Positions 7,212 through 16,223 of a stretch of 43,751 nt of DNA are shown here, piece by piece. The notes under the pieces were generated by a model. That model was not told where the DNA came from. It searched no databases and worked only from the letters and a program-made list of their open reading frames with translations. The stretch lies in contig NZ_JAELTI010000039.1 of the NCBI RefSeq assembly GCF_016428755.1, positions 1 to 43,751 of the forward strand, written 5' to 3'. Source of the DNA: Allobosea sp. ASV33 (GTDB lineage: Bacteria > Pseudomonadota > Alphaproteobacteria > Rhizobiales > Beijerinckiaceae). Position numbers and translations under genes: made by a program. Every line of letters begins with the position of its first letter. Within the stretch, counting starts at the first letter, position 1.

Positions 7212-7736
7212 TCAAAGGCTCGCCGCCGCCCGCGCCGCCTGGTCGTACTGGCCGGAGAGCGAGCGCATCGCGGCGGCGATCTCGGAGAGGCGGGCCGGGT
7301 CGGCGCCGGTGGCGCGGACCGACTTGACCAGGAGCTGCTCGCGGATCTGGGCATAGCGACGGCAGGTTTCCTCGCCGGCCGGTGTGACCGCGACGGTCTT
7401 CTCCTTGCCCTTGCGTCCGCCCTTCAGGAGCTTGAGGCGTTCGAGCTTCTTCAGCGAATAGTTCACCAGATGCGTGTCCTCGATATTGAGGACGAGGCAG
7501 ATATCGGCGAGCCGCTTGGCCTTGCCGCGATGATTGACGTTGTGCAGCACGAGCACGTCGAGCGGCGAGAGATCGGGCATGCCGGCGGCCGCCATGCCGC
7601 GCACGATCCAGCGCTGGAAGGCGTGCACCGTCATGCTCAGCGCGAACTCGAATTCCGAGAGCGCGGGGAGAGCCCCGGCGGCGAGATGGCCGGAGGAGAC
7701 GATCGGGCCGAGGTCGTCGGGGGAGGGAGAGGTCAT
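7212..7736 (-). CDS. MarR-like winged-helix DNA-binding protein
   Basis: The 174-residue protein has a long N-terminal helix (ALSEFEFALSMTVHAFQRWIVRGMAAAG) followed by a winged helix-turn-helix. LSPLDVLVLHNVNHRGKAKRLADICLVL leads into the recognition helix EDTHLVNYSLKKLERLKLLKG, and the wing contains a basic loop GGRKGKEKTVAVTPAGEE. This matches the MarR/HTH_27 group and not the smaller ArsR type. A C-terminal helix could complete the dimer interface. No linked operon or ligand clue is present, since both flanks are type B palindromes. Its regulon is therefore unknown. Confidence 0.85.
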   Translation of the reverse strand: MTSPSPDDLGPIVSSGHLAAGALPALSEFEFALSMTVHAFQRWIVRGMAAAGMPDLSPLDVLVLHNVNHRGKAKRLADICLVLNIEDTHLVNYSLKKLERLKLLKGGRKGKEKTVAVTPAGEETCRRYAQIREQLLVKSVRATGADPARLSEIAAAMRSLSGQYDQAARAAASL

Positions 7737-7767
7737 CGCGCTCGATCGTCCTGACTAATAATGCGAG

Positions 7768-7866
7768 GTCATCCCGGACAAGCCGCGTGAGCGGCGCCGA
7801 TCCGGAAGCCATGCCTGAAACGTTCCGGCATGGATCCCGGGTCTCCCTCCGGTCGCCCGGGATGAC
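7768..7866. repeat. Dispersed intergenic palindrome (type B), copy 3
   Basis: It begins GTCATCCCGGACAAGCCGCG and ends GGTCGCCCGGGATGAC. The internal inverted repeat differs from the other copies (GGAAGCCATGCCTGAAACG / CGTTCCGGCATGGATCC), so the stem is kept while the loop sequence changes. It sits upstream of the MarR-like gene and downstream of dctP, where it could act as a transcription terminator or mRNA-stabilising hairpin. Confidence 0.88.
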
Positions 7867-7891
7867 TGCTGTCGATGTGTGGTATGCCGCC

Positions 7892-8881
7892 TTACATCTT
7901 CTTATAGGCGTCGACGATGGCCTGCCCCTCGGCGCCGGCCTTCTTCAGCCAGTCGGCGGTGAGCTGCTCGCCCGCCTTCTTGAAGCCGGCGGACAGCTCG
8001 GGCGACGGTGCCTGCACCTTCATGCCCTTGGCCTTGAGCTGGTCGAGATACCAGCCGGCCTTCTCCTGCCACATCTTCCAGCCGCGCTCCTCGGCGGTGG
8101 CGGCGGCCTTGAGGATCGCATCCTGCGTCGCCTTGTCGAGGGCGTTGAAGGCCGCCTTGTTGACGAAGGTCGCATCCTTCGGGATCCAGGCCTGCACGTC
8201 ATAGAAGTGGTCGAGCGACTCCCAGACCTTGGAATCGTAGCCGGTGCCGCCCGAGGACATGAAGGAATTGACGACGCCAGTCGCCAGCGCCTGCGGCAGC
8301 TCCGCCGCCTGGATCGTGACCGACTGCATGCCGAGGATTTCGCCGAGGCGGGCGGTGCCCACATTATAGGCGCGCCATTTCAGGCCCTTCATGTCCTCGA
8401 CGGTGTTGATGTCCTTCTTGGTGTAGACGCCTTGCGGCGCCCAGGGGACCATGAAGAGGAGCTTGATGCCCTGGGCGTCGAGCTTCTTCTCGATCGCCGC
8501 CTTGGACGCCGTATAGAGCTTGCGCGAATCGGCGAAGGAGGTCGCCAGGAACGGCACGACGTCGATGCCGAAGACCGGGTCCTCGTTCTCGTGGATCGAC
8601 ATCAGGATCTCGCCCATCTGGGCCTGGCCCGAGGCCACGGCGCGCTTGATCTCCGGCGCCTTGAAGAGCGCGGCATTGGCATGGACCGTGATCAGGAGCT
8701 TGCCCGAGGTCGCCGCCTCGACGTCCTTGGCGAAGAGGGCGAGGTTCTCGGTATGCGGATTGTCCGTGGGATAGGCGTTGGGCAGGTTCCATTTGGTCTG
8801 CGCCGCGGCCGGGATGGCGAAGGCGAGCGTGCCGACCCCGAAGGCGAAGGCCGCGGCGGTCAGGTGTCTGCGGTTGATCAT
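7892..8881 (-). CDS. dctP: TRAP transporter solute-binding protein (DctP family)
   Basis: The 329-residue protein has a Sec signal peptide (MINRRHLTAAAFAFGVGTLAFAIPAAAQ, about 28 residues) and the DctP fold. WNLPNAYPTDNPHTENLALFAKDVEAATSGKL is the first lobe, and GLKWRAYNVGTARLGEILGMQSVTIQAAELPQAL holds the conserved arginine that normally clamps the carboxylate of the ligand. It captures the substrate in the periplasm for the DctQ-DctM membrane pair encoded directly upstream. It is the last gene of the operon, 40 bases after dctM. The ligand is unknown, but the divergent oxoprolinase-type enzyme suggests a cyclic amide or pyroglutamate-like carboxylate. That is inference from position only. 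Confidence 0.93.
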   Translation of the reverse strand: MINRRHLTAAAFAFGVGTLAFAIPAAAQTKWNLPNAYPTDNPHTENLALFAKDVEAATSGKLLITVHANAALFKAPEIKRAVASGQAQMGEILMSIHENEDPVFGIDVVPFLATSFADSRKLYTASKAAIEKKLDAQGIKLLFMVPWAPQGVYTKKDINTVEDMKGLKWRAYNVGTARLGEILGMQSVTIQAAELPQALATGVVNSFMSSGGTGYDSKVWESLDHFYDVQAWIPKDATFVNKAAFNALDKATQDAILKAAATAEERGWKMWQEKAGWYLDQLKAKGMKVQAPSPELSAGFKKAGEQLTADWLKKAGAEGQAIVDAYKKM

Positions 8882-8921
8882 GTCATTCCCTCTCTGTTGC
8901 TTATGGTGATTGGGCTGGAGA

Positions 8922-10226
8922 TCAGTCCGGGAAGGCGAGCTTCGGCAGATAGAGAACGATCTGCGGGAAGGTCGTGATGATGATGACGGCGACGTTCAGC
9001 AGAAGGAAGAACGGAAATGCCGCCTTCGCAATCGTCATCGTGTCCTTGCCGCTCATGTTCTGCAGCACGAACAGGTTGAAGCCGACCGGCGGGGTGATCT
9101 GCGCCATCTCGACATGGATGACGAGGTAGACGCCGAACCAGACGAGGTCGAAGCCTGCTTCCTTGACCATCGGCAGCACGATCACCGCCGTCAGCACGAT
9201 CATCGAGATGCCGTCGATCAGGCAGCCCAGGATGATGTACATGCAGGTCAGCGCCAGCACGAGCATGTGCGGCGAGAGCGACTGGCCCTTGACCCAGTCG
9301 GCCAGCGCGGCCGGGATGCCGGTATAGGCCATGGCGGCCGTGCAGAAGGCGGCGCCGGCCAGGATCAGCATGATCATGCAGGTCAGCCGCGTCGCGCTCA
9401 TCACGCTTTCGTAGAAGGTCTGCCAGGTCAGCGTGCCGCTCCACCAGGCCAGCACCAGCGCGCCGGTGACGCCCCAGGCGGCGCATTCGGTCGCCGTCGC
9501 GAAGCCGAGCACGAGCGAGAGGAAGACGGCCGCGATCAGCAGCAGGCAGGGCGCGAGATTGGCCGACTGGCGCACCTTGGCCATGAAGGACATCGGCGGA
9601 TCGCGCGGCGGGACCTTGCTCGGGTTCAGCCAGGACCAGACGATGACGTAGCCCATGTAGAGCGCCATCACGAGCAGGCCGGGCAGGAAGCCGCCGAGGA
9701 AGACCTGCAGCACCGAGACATTGGCCGTGACCGCATAGACCACCATCGGGATGGACGGCGGGATCAGCAGGCCGAGCGTGCCTGAGCCGGCAAGCGTGCC
9801 GATGCTGATGCCCTCGTCGTAGCCGCGCTTCTTCAGCTCGGGCAGGGCGATCTTGCCGATGGTCGCGCAGGTCGCGGCCGAGGAGCCGGAGACGGCGGCG
9901 AAGATGCCGCAGCCGACGATATTGGTATGGACCAGGCGACCCGGCAGCCATTGCAGCCAGGGCGAGAGCCCCTGGAACATCTGCGCCGAGAGCCTTGTCC
10001 GGAACAGGATCTCGCCCATCCAGATGAAGAGCGGCAGCGCAGCCAGCGTCCAGGAGGCCGAGGCGCTCCAGACCGTGGTCGCCAGGACCTGGCCGATCGG
10101 AATGTCCGTGACCAGTATCATGGCGAGCAGGCCGACGAGGCCGAGGCCCACCGCGATCCAGACACCGCTGGCGAGGATGAGGACGAGGAAGCCGAGTAGG
10201 ACGATCGAGAGAACGGGAAGGCTCAT
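8922..10226 (-). CDS. dctM: TRAP transporter large permease (DctM family)
   Basis: The 434-residue integral membrane protein has about 12 hydrophobic segments. It begins LPVLSIVLLGFLVLILASGVWIAVGLG and carries the conserved CGIFAAVSGSSAATCATIG and GTLGLLIPPSIPMVVYA hairpin regions, both typical of DctM. It forms the sodium-driven translocation pathway with DctQ. The start at 10226 lies two bases after the dctQ stop codon, showing tight coupling. The order dctQ-dctM-dctP is a normal TRAP operon layout. Confidence 0.94.
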   Translation of the reverse strand: MSLPVLSIVLLGFLVLILASGVWIAVGLGLVGLLAMILVTDIPIGQVLATTVWSASASWTLAALPLFIWMGEILFRTRLSAQMFQGLSPWLQWLPGRLVHTNIVGCGIFAAVSGSSAATCATIGKIALPELKKRGYDEGISIGTLAGSGTLGLLIPPSIPMVVYAVTANVSVLQVFLGGFLPGLLVMALYMGYVIVWSWLNPSKVPPRDPPMSFMAKVRQSANLAPCLLLIAAVFLSLVLGFATATECAAWGVTGALVLAWWSGTLTWQTFYESVMSATRLTCMIMLILAGAAFCTAAMAYTGIPAALADWVKGQSLSPHMLVLALTCMYIILGCLIDGISMIVLTAVIVLPMVKEAGFDLVWFGVYLVIHVEMAQITPPVGFNLFVLQNMSGKDTMTIAKAAFPFFLLLNVAVIIITTFPQIVLYLPKLAFPD

Positions 10227-10228
10227 GG

Positions 10229-10777
10229 TCAGACGCCTCCGCCCTGCGCGACGCGCTCGATCAGCTCTTCGGTCGTCGTCGGCGGCTCGGGCTCGTAGGT
10301 CGGCTTGCCGCCGCGCGCGACGATGACCCATTCCTCGGCGACCGCGACCAGCAGGATCGCGAGGCCGGCCACCATGCCGAGCTGCGGTATCCAGAGCGGC
10401 ACCGAGATCACGCCGGTCGACATGTCGAAGAAGCGCCAGGAATCATAGGCGAGGCGGCCGGCCTGCCAGGTGAAATAGGCGAGGAACGCAGCCGCGATCG
10501 TCAGCGAGACCAGTTCGGCGATGCGGCGCGCCCTGCCATGCAGGCGCTCGAGCAGCAGGCCGACCCGGATCATCTCGCCACGCTTGAAGGTGTGGGCGAG
10601 CCCGAGGAAAGCCATGGCGACCAGCGACCAGCCGGCAAAATCATCGCCGGAGGGAACGTTGAGATTGATCTCGCGCCCGATGGACAGGAGCATCATCAAC
10701 ACGAAGATCGCGACCAGGAAGAAGCCGGCGAGATAGCCCGCGAGCAGATAGAGCGTATCGAGTGTGCGACGGATCAT
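10229..10777 (-). CDS. dctQ: TRAP transporter small permease (DctQ family)
   Basis: The 182-residue protein has four predicted membrane helices (LYLLAGYLAGFFLVAIFVLMML, a second at FAGWSLVAMAFLGLAHTF, a third in LVSLTIAAAFLAYFTWQ and a fourth in LGMVAGLAILLVAVAEEWV) and the FKRGEMIRVGLLLERL segment characteristic of DctQ. It scaffolds DctM. Two starts are possible: 10777 (MIRRTLDTLY) and 10795, which adds MGAGAP. I prefer 10777 because GGGAG lies 12 bases before it, but that sequence is inside a hairpin (see findings). It is the first gene of the TRAP operon. Confidence 0.9.
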   Translation of the reverse strand: MIRRTLDTLYLLAGYLAGFFLVAIFVLMMLLSIGREINLNVPSGDDFAGWSLVAMAFLGLAHTFKRGEMIRVGLLLERLHGRARRIAELVSLTIAAAFLAYFTWQAGRLAYDSWRFFDMSTGVISVPLWIPQLGMVAGLAILLVAVAEEWVIVARGGKPTYEPEPPTTTEELIERVAQGGGV

Positions 10778-10812
10778 GGGAGCGCCTGCTCCCATCCGAC
10801 GGGAGCGCCTGC
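10778..10812. repeat. Hairpin and 12-bp direct repeat at the dctQ translation start
   Basis: GGGAGCGCCTGC occurs twice (10778-10789 and 10801-10812). The first copy also forms the perfect hairpin GGGAGC-GCCT-GCTCCC (10778-10793) immediately before the preferred dctQ ATG. On the mRNA the 5' arm contains the likely ribosome-binding GGGAG. Confidence 0.7.
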
Positions 10813-10899
10813 GCGCCCGGTTGCCAGGATTGCTCGCATCGTCGCATCCTCCGCTTTCTGCCGGCCTGGCCCCTCAGCCATGTTCCAGCCACATTTGGG

Positions 10900-10927
10900 A
10901 TCGTAGCCGGCAGAATCGTCTTGTCAA
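10900..10927 (-). promoter_or_regulatory. Candidate sigma-70 promoter of the TRAP operon
   Basis: Read on the minus strand, a consensus -35 TTGACA (10922-10927) is followed after 16 bases by TACGAT (10900-10905), which matches four of six -10 positions. It lies about 120 bases before dctQ. Confidence 0.55.
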
Positions 10928-10931
10928 CGAC

Positions 10932-10952
10932 TCATCGACAATTTATCGATGA
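10932..10952. promoter_or_regulatory. Candidate operator shared by the TRAP and oxoprolinase genes
   Basis: TCATCGA-N7-TCGATGA is a perfect 7-bp inverted repeat with an AT-rich spacer (CAATTTA). It lies just upstream of the -35 of the TRAP promoter and about 50 bases before the oxoprolinase start, in the only control region between the two divergent units. Confidence 0.55.
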
Positions 10953-10999
10953 AACGTCAGCGTAAATCACGGCTGGCTTGACGAAGGGGAGAGCGTCTC

Positions 11000-13900
11000 A
11001 TGTCGGCGGCCCATTGGGATTTCTGGATCGATCGCGGCGGCACCTTCACCGACGTGATCGGCCGCGATCCGGCTGGCAATCTCCATGCCAAAAAGATGCT
11101 CTCCGAGAATCCGGGCGCCTATCGCGATGCGGCCGTGCAGGGCATCCGCGAGCATCTCGGGCTGAAGGCGGGCGAGCCGATCCCGACCGGGACCATCGGC
11201 GAGGTGCGCATGGGCACCACCGTCGCCACCAACGCGTTGCTGGAGCGCAAGGGCGACCGTACGCTGCTGGTCACCACCAAGGGGTTCCGCGACGCGCTGC
11301 GCATCGGCTACCAGGCCCGGCCCGACATCTTCGCCAAGCAGATCATCCTGCCCGAGGCATTGTACGAAGCGGTCGAGGAGATCGACGAGCGCGTGCTGGC
11401 CGACGGCACGGTGGAGCGCGCGCCCGACGAGGCGGCGATCCGCAGTGCCTTGCAGGCGCAATACGATGCCGGTTTCCGCGCGGTCGCGATCGTCTTCATG
11501 CATGGCTATCGCTACACGGCGCATGAGCAGGTCGCGGCCCGGATCGCCCGCGCGATCGGCTTCCCGCAGGTGTCGGTCAGCCACGAGGTCTCGCCCTTGG
11601 TGAAGCTGGTCGGGCGCGGTGACACCGCCGTGGTCGATGCCTATCTCTCGCCCATCCTCAGCCGCTATGTACAGCAGGTTTCCGAGGAGCTCGACGTCGC
11701 CCGCACCGGCGCGCGCCTGATGTTCATGATGTCTTCGGGCGGATTGACCGCGGCCGAGCTGTTCCAGGGCAAGGACGCGATCCTGTCCGGTCCGGCCGGC
11801 GGCGTCGTCGGCCTCGCCGAAACCGGTCGCTCGGCCGGGTTCGACAAGGTGATCGGCTTCGACATGGGCGGCACCTCGACCGACGTTGCGCATTTCGACG
11901 GGGAATACGAGCGGGCGTTCGAGACCGAGGTGGCCGGGGTGCGCATGCGCGCGCCGATGATGCTGATCCACACGGTCGCGGCCGGGGGCGGCTCCATTCT
12001 CCACTATGACGGCGCACGCTTCCGCGTCGGTCCGGATTCGGCCGGCGCCAATCCGGGCCCGGCGGCCTATCGCCGCGGCGGGCCGCTTGCGGTGACCGAC
12101 GCGAATGTCATGGTCGGCAAGCTGATCCCATCCTATTTCCCGGCGATCTTCGGGCCGAAGCAGGACGAGCCGCTCGATGTCGGCATCGTCCGCAACAAGT
12201 TTGCGGTGCTGGCGGCCGAGGTCGGCGACGGGCGCAGCCCTGAGGAGGTTGCCGACGGCTTCATCCAGATCGCGGTGGCCAACATGGCCGAGGCGATCAA
12301 GAAGATCTCGGTGCAGCGCGGCTATGACATCACCCGCTATGCGCTGAATTCCTTCGGCGGCGCCGGCGGCCAGCATGCCTGCCTCGTGGCCGACGCGCTC
12401 GGCATCAAGACGGTGCTGCTGCATCCGTTCTCCGGCCTGCTGTCGGCCTATGGAATGGGGCTCGCCGAAATCCGCTCGACGCGCACGGCGGCGCTGGATG
12501 TTGCGCTCGACGGCGAGGCCAAGGCCGCGATCGAGGCTGTGGCCGCGAAGCTAGCCGCGGACACCAGGGCGGAGGTCGCGGGCCAGGGCGTGGCGGAGGA
12601 TGATATCGCGATCCACACCCGCGCCCATATCCGCTATGCCGGCACCGATACCGCGATCGCGGTCCCGGCCGGCACGCGCGCCGCGATGCAGGAGGCCTTC
12701 CAGACCGCGCACAAGGCGCGCTTCGGCTTCATGGACGAGACCAAGGCGCTGGTCGTCGAGGCCGTCGAGGTCGAGGCCGTCGGCGGCGGTGCCCGTTTCG
12801 AGGAAGCTGCGGCGGCCGAGCAGGCGGGCGAGCCTGCTGTCGCCGAGCGCACGCGCTTCTTCGCCAAGGGGCAGTGGCACGATGCGGCGATCGTCCGCCG
12901 CGAGGCGATCAAGCCCGGCCAGAGCGTCGCCGGGCCCGCCATCATCATCGAGCCGAACCAGACCGTCGTCGTCGAGGAGGGCTGGAGCGCCAAGCTCACC
13001 GCCAAGGACCATCTCGTGCTGGTTCGCGTCAAGGCGTTGGTCCAGCAGGCGGCGATCGGCACCAAGGCCGATCCGGTGATGCTCGAGATCTTCAACAACC
13101 TGTTCATGTCGATCGCCGAGCAGATGGGCGTGACGCTGCAGAACACCGCCTATTCCGTGAACATCAAGGAGCGGCTCGACTTCTCCTGCGCGGTCTTCGA
13201 CCAGACCGGCGCGCTCGTCGCCAATGCCCCGCATATGCCGGTGCATCTCGGTTCGATGGACCGGTCGGTCGAGACGGTGATCGCCAACAACCCGGTGATC
13301 AAGCCGGGCGACGTCTATTGCCTGAACGCTCCCTATAACGGCGGCACGCATCTGCCTGATATCACCGTCTGCACGCCGGTCTTCGATCCCGAAGAGAAGA
13401 ACATCCTGTTCTGGGCGGCGAGCCGCGGCCACCATGCCGATGTCGGCGGCACCGCGCCGGGCTCGATGTCGCCGCTGGCGACCAATATCGAGGAAGAGGG
13501 CGTCTATATCGACAATTTCAAGATCGTCGATCAGGGCCGCTTCTGCGAGGAGGACCTCGTCAAATTGCTGACCGGCGCGCGCTACCCAGTGCGCAACGTC
13601 GTGCAGAACGTCAACGACCTCAAGGCGCAGATCGCCGCCAACGAGAAGGGCGTGGCCGAGCTGAAGAAGATGATCGGCTCCTTCGGCCTCGATGTCGTGC
13701 AGGCCTATATGGGTCATGTCCAGGACAATGCGGCCGAGAGCGTGGCGCGGCTTCTGACGAAGCTGCACGATTCCGAGTTCACCTATCCGATGGATCAGGG
13801 CTGCGCGATCAAGGTGAAGATCACCATCGATCGCGAGAAGCGCGAGGCGACGGTCGATTTCACCGGCACCTCCGAGCAGCGCCCGGACAATTTCAACGCG

Positions 13901-14599
13901 CCGGCGCCGGTGACGCGCGCCGCCGTGCTCTATGTCTTCCGCGTCATGGTCGACGATGCGATCCCGATGAATGCCGGTTGCCTGCGTCCGATCAGGATCG
14001 TGGTGCCGGAGGGCTCGATGCTGGCGCCGCGCTATCCCGCCGCGGTGGTGGCGGGCAATGTCGAGGTTTCGCAGGCGGTGACGAACACGCTGTTTGGCGC
14101 GCTCAAGGCGATGTCCTGCTCGCAGGGCACGATGAACAACCTGACCTTCGGCAACGACCAGTATCAGTATTACGAGACGATCTGCTCGGGCTCGCCGGCC
14201 GGCCCCGGCTTCGACGGCACGTCGGGCGTGCATGTCCACATGACCAATTCGCGCCTGACCGATCCTGAGATCCTGGAGACGCGCTTCCCGGTCGTGCTGG
14301 AGGATTTCCACATCCGGAAGGGCTCGGGCGGCAAGGGCGAATGGACGGCGGGCGACGGCACTTCGCGCACGATCCGCTTCCGCGAGACGATGGATTGCGC
14401 GATCCTGGCCTCGCATCGGCGGGTACGGCCCTTCGGCGTCGACGGCGGCGAGGCCGGCGAACTCGGCAGGACGCTGGTCCGACGGCTCTCCGGCGCGGTC
14501 GAAGAGCTGAAGCCCTCCGACCAGACCCTGCTCCAGGCTGGCGAGGCAGTGACGGTGATCACGCCGACGGCCGGCGGATACGGCAAGGCGAAGGGCTGA
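11000..14599 (+). CDS. HyuA-HyuB fusion, 5-oxoprolinase-type hydantoinase
   Basis: The 1199-residue protein joins both halves of the ATP-dependent hydantoinase/oxoprolinase family. The HyuA half starts [14 protein letters not shown], an actin-like ATP-binding loop, and has a second phosphate loop near residue 287 ([14 protein letters not shown]). The HyuB half begins near residue 691 ([30 protein letters not shown]) and includes [13 protein letters not shown] and [15 protein letters not shown]. Single-chain forms include the eukaryotic and bacterial 5-oxoprolinases, which open pyroglutamate to glutamate using ATP. Related N-methylhydantoinases and acetophenone carboxylases are usually split. 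The RGGTFTD motif and fusion favour oxoprolinase, but substrate is not proven. The ATG at 11000 has AAGGGGA upstream. It is divergent from the TRAP operon, which may import its substrate. Confidence 0.9.
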   Translation: MSAAHWDFWIDRGGTFTDVIGRDPAGNLHAKKMLSENPGAYRDAAVQGIREHLGLKAGEPIPTGTIGEVRMGTTVATNALLERKGDRTLLVTTKGFRDALRIGYQARPDIFAKQIILPEALYEAVEEIDERVLADGTVERAPDEAAIRSALQAQYDAGFRAVAIVFMHGYRYTAHEQVAARIARAIGFPQVSVSHEVSPLVKLVGRGDTAVVDAYLSPILSRYVQQVSEELDVARTGARLMFMMSSGGLTAAELFQGKDAILSGPAGGVVGLAETGRSAGFDKVIGFDMGGTSTDVAHFDGEYERAFETEVAGVRMRAPMMLIHTVAAGGGSILHYDGARFRVGPDSAGANPGPAAYRRGGPLAVTDANVMVGKLIPSYFPAIFGPKQDEPLDVGIVRNKFAVLAAEVGDGRSPEEVADGFIQIAVANMAEAIKKISVQRGYDITRYALNSFGGAGGQHACLVADALGIKTVLLHPFSGLLSAYGMGLAEIRSTRTAALDVALDGEAKAAIEAVAAKLAADTRAEVAGQGVAEDDIAIHTRAHIRYAGTDTAIAVPAGTRAAMQEAFQTAHKARFGFMDETKALVVEAVEVEAVGGGARFEEAAAAEQAGEPAVAERTRFFAKGQWHDAAIVRREAIKPGQSVAGPAIIIEPNQTVVVEEGWSAKLTAKDHLVLVRVKALVQQAAIGTKADPVMLEIFNNLFMSIAEQMGVTLQNTAYSVNIKERLDFSCAVFDQTGALVANAPHMPVHLGSMDRSVETVIANNPVIKPGDVYCLNAPYNGGTHLPDITVCTPVFDPEEKNILFWAASRGHHADVGGTAPGSMSPLATNIEEEGVYIDNFKIVDQGRFCEEDLVKLLTGARYPVRNVVQNVNDLKAQIAANEKGVAELKKMIGSFGLDVVQAYMGHVQDNAAESVARLLTKLHDSEFTYPMDQGCAIKVKITIDREKREATVDFTGTSEQRPDNFNAPAPVTRAAVLYVFRVMVDDAIPMNAGCLRPIRIVVPEGSMLAPRYPAAVVAGNVEVSQAVTNTLFGALKAMSCSQGTMNNLTFGNDQYQYYETICSGSPAGPGFDGTSGVHVHMTNSRLTDPEILETRFPVVLEDFHIRKGSGGKGEWTAGDGTSRTIRFRETMDCAILASHRRVRPFGVDGGEAGELGRTLVRRLSGAVEELKPSDQTLLQAGEAVTVITPTAGGYGKAKG

Positions 14600-14626
14600 A
14601 ACCCAAGGGCCGAGGTCTCCGGGACC

Positions 14627-15418
14627 TCAGCCTGCCGGAACCCGGCCTTTCACGGCGTTGGCGCGCGCGACATAGGACGCGCTGCCATCGTCTGCGACGC
14701 TGATACGCGCGCGGACCTTGTCCTTGAGCTGGGCCAGCTTGTCCGCAGAGAGAGCTGCAATGGCCGGTGCCACGGTCGCGCCGAGGGTGCAGGCATGCCA
14801 GAACGCATCGAAATCGGCGAAATGGCGGCGCACGCTGATCTCGTGCGTCTCGACCTCGCGCAGCCCGGCTTGCGTCCACAGGGCGACCAAGGTTTCGAGC
14901 CGTGAGACATCCGCGCTCGGCGGACGCGGCGGCGTCATTCCGAGGGCCGCGAGTTCGACCAGGACCGGGTCGAGCGGAAAGCCGCCGCCCGGCATGTCCC
15001 AGGCATAGGCGGCCACGAGCCCGCCCGGCCGCGTGACGCGCACCATTTCCGCCACGCCCCTGGTCGGATCGGGCACGAAGAAAATCACCAGGGCCATGAT
15101 GGCCGCGTCGAAGCTCCGGTTCGGGTAGGGCAGGTCCATGGCATCGCCCAGCGTGAACTCCGCCAGGCCGGCGACTGGGCGCTTGCGGGCATAGTCAAGC
15201 TGGCCCTGCGACGGATCGATGCCGCTCAGGGCGGCCGGTGCGCAGCGATCGAAGAGCAATTGTGTCGAGGCGCCGTTGCCGCAGCCGATATCGGCCCAGC
15301 GCAAGCCCTTGGGCGCAGCAAGCCAGTCGAGGAAGACGTCCCCGGCGAGCCGGCTCCATTTGCCCATCATTTCTTCATAGGCGGCGCCATCGTTGAAACG
15401 GATCTGCTGTTCGGCCAT
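14627..15418 (-). CDS. Class I SAM-dependent methyltransferase
   Basis: The 263-residue protein has SAM motif I as DIGCGNG (residues 43-49), an acidic residue after strand 2 in SGIDPSQGQLDYARKR, LGDAMDLPYPNRSFDAAIMALVIFFVPD (motifs II and III), and MVRVTRPGGLVAAYAWD at the post-motif strand. This is the UbiE/methyltransf_11 type. Its substrate is not evident, and the C-terminal third, which would define it, is not recognised. It is cytoplasmic, convergent with the oxoprolinase gene and divergent from the SDR gene, with starts 97 bases apart. Confidence 0.88.
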   Translation of the reverse strand: MAEQQIRFNDGAAYEEMMGKWSRLAGDVFLDWLAAPKGLRWADIGCGNGASTQLLFDRCAPAALSGIDPSQGQLDYARKRPVAGLAEFTLGDAMDLPYPNRSFDAAIMALVIFFVPDPTRGVAEMVRVTRPGGLVAAYAWDMPGGGFPLDPVLVELAALGMTPPRPPSADVSRLETLVALWTQAGLREVETHEISVRRHFADFDAFWHACTLGATVAPAIAALSADKLAQLKDKVRARISVADDGSASYVARANAVKGRVPAG

Positions 15419-15515
15419 CTCGACGGCCCTTCCGAACGATTTGAAGCGCCGTGACTATCAATCTGGAAATGAGGAGCGGCAAGCCCTACGTCTGGTAGCC
15501 TCACGGAGAAGTCTC

Positions 15516-16211
15516 ATGCCCCAGACCTGGATGATCACCGGCGCCAATCGCGGCATCGGGCTTGCCATCACCATCGAATTGCTGCGCCGGGGCGATCGCG
15601 TGATCGCGGCGGCGCGCAATCCCTGGGGCGGCGCGCTCGCCGAGCTCGCGGCCGAGCATCCTGCGGCGCTGATCCCGGTCGAGCTCGACGTGACCTCGGA
15701 TGCCAGCGTCGCGGCGGCCAAGGAGGCTCTTGCGGGGCAGCCGATCGATGTGCTCCTCAACAATGCCGGGCTCTACGGGCCGCGCGACCGGCAGACCGGG
15801 CTCGACGTCGATTTCGACGCCTGGCGCGAGGTCTTCGAGGTCAATGTCTACGCGCCGATCCGGGTGGCGCAGGCCTTTCTCCCGAATATCGAAGCCGGGC
15901 AGGCCCGCAAGATCGCGACGATCTCAAGCCGAATGGGCTCGATCGGCGCCAACCCCGGCAATGCGCTGATCTATCGCTCGTCGAAAGCGGCGGTGAACAT
16001 GGCGATGGTCGTGTTCGGCAATGCCGTGCGCGACCGGAATGTCAGCGTCATGCTGTTCCATCCCGGCTGGGTCCAGACCGACATGGGCGGCGGGGGAGCC
16101 GACATCACGCCGGCGCAGAGCGCGAACGGCCTGATCCGCACCATCGATGCCTCCGGGATGGCGCAGACCAACAGCTTCCGCGACTATACCGGCGCGACGA
16201 TCGCCTGGTGA
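15516..16211 (+). CDS. Short-chain dehydrogenase/reductase (classical-type, C-factor-like)
   Basis: The 231-residue protein has the Rossmann cofactor motif TGANRGIG (residues 8-15), LDVTSD, the structural NNAG in DVLLNNAGLYGPRD, a serine segment ATISSRMGSIG and the catalytic YRSSK (Tyr153, Lys157). These define a classical SDR that uses NAD(P)H. The product resembles the small CsgA/C-factor-like SDRs found across proteobacteria. The substrate is unknown. The ATG at 15516 has GGAGAA at about 15505-15510; a longer in-frame extension would put 40 residues before the Rossmann fold and is rejected. The gene is convergent with the LysE-type gene. Confidence 0.9.
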   Translation: MPQTWMITGANRGIGLAITIELLRRGDRVIAAARNPWGGALAELAAEHPAALIPVELDVTSDASVAAAKEALAGQPIDVLLNNAGLYGPRDRQTGLDVDFDAWREVFEVNVYAPIRVAQAFLPNIEAGQARKIATISSRMGSIGANPGNALIYRSSKAAVNMAMVVFGNAVRDRNVSVMLFHPGWVQTDMGGGGADITPAQSANGLIRTIDASGMAQTNSFRDYTGATIAW

Positions 16212-16223
16212 CGGCAGACGGCC

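Noticed and set aside
12551..14416. 621-codon and (10967-12424) 485-codon frames opposite the oxoprolinase gene
   Set aside because: Both are antisense shadows with repetitive Asp/Arg/His-rich translation. The plus-strand HyuA-HyuB protein is complete and conserved.
14611..14632. GAGGTC-TCCGG-GACCTC hairpin after the oxoprolinase gene as a terminator
   Set aside because: The stem is only six bases, there is no T tract, and it overlaps the end of the convergent methyltransferase gene. Chance is likely at this GC content.
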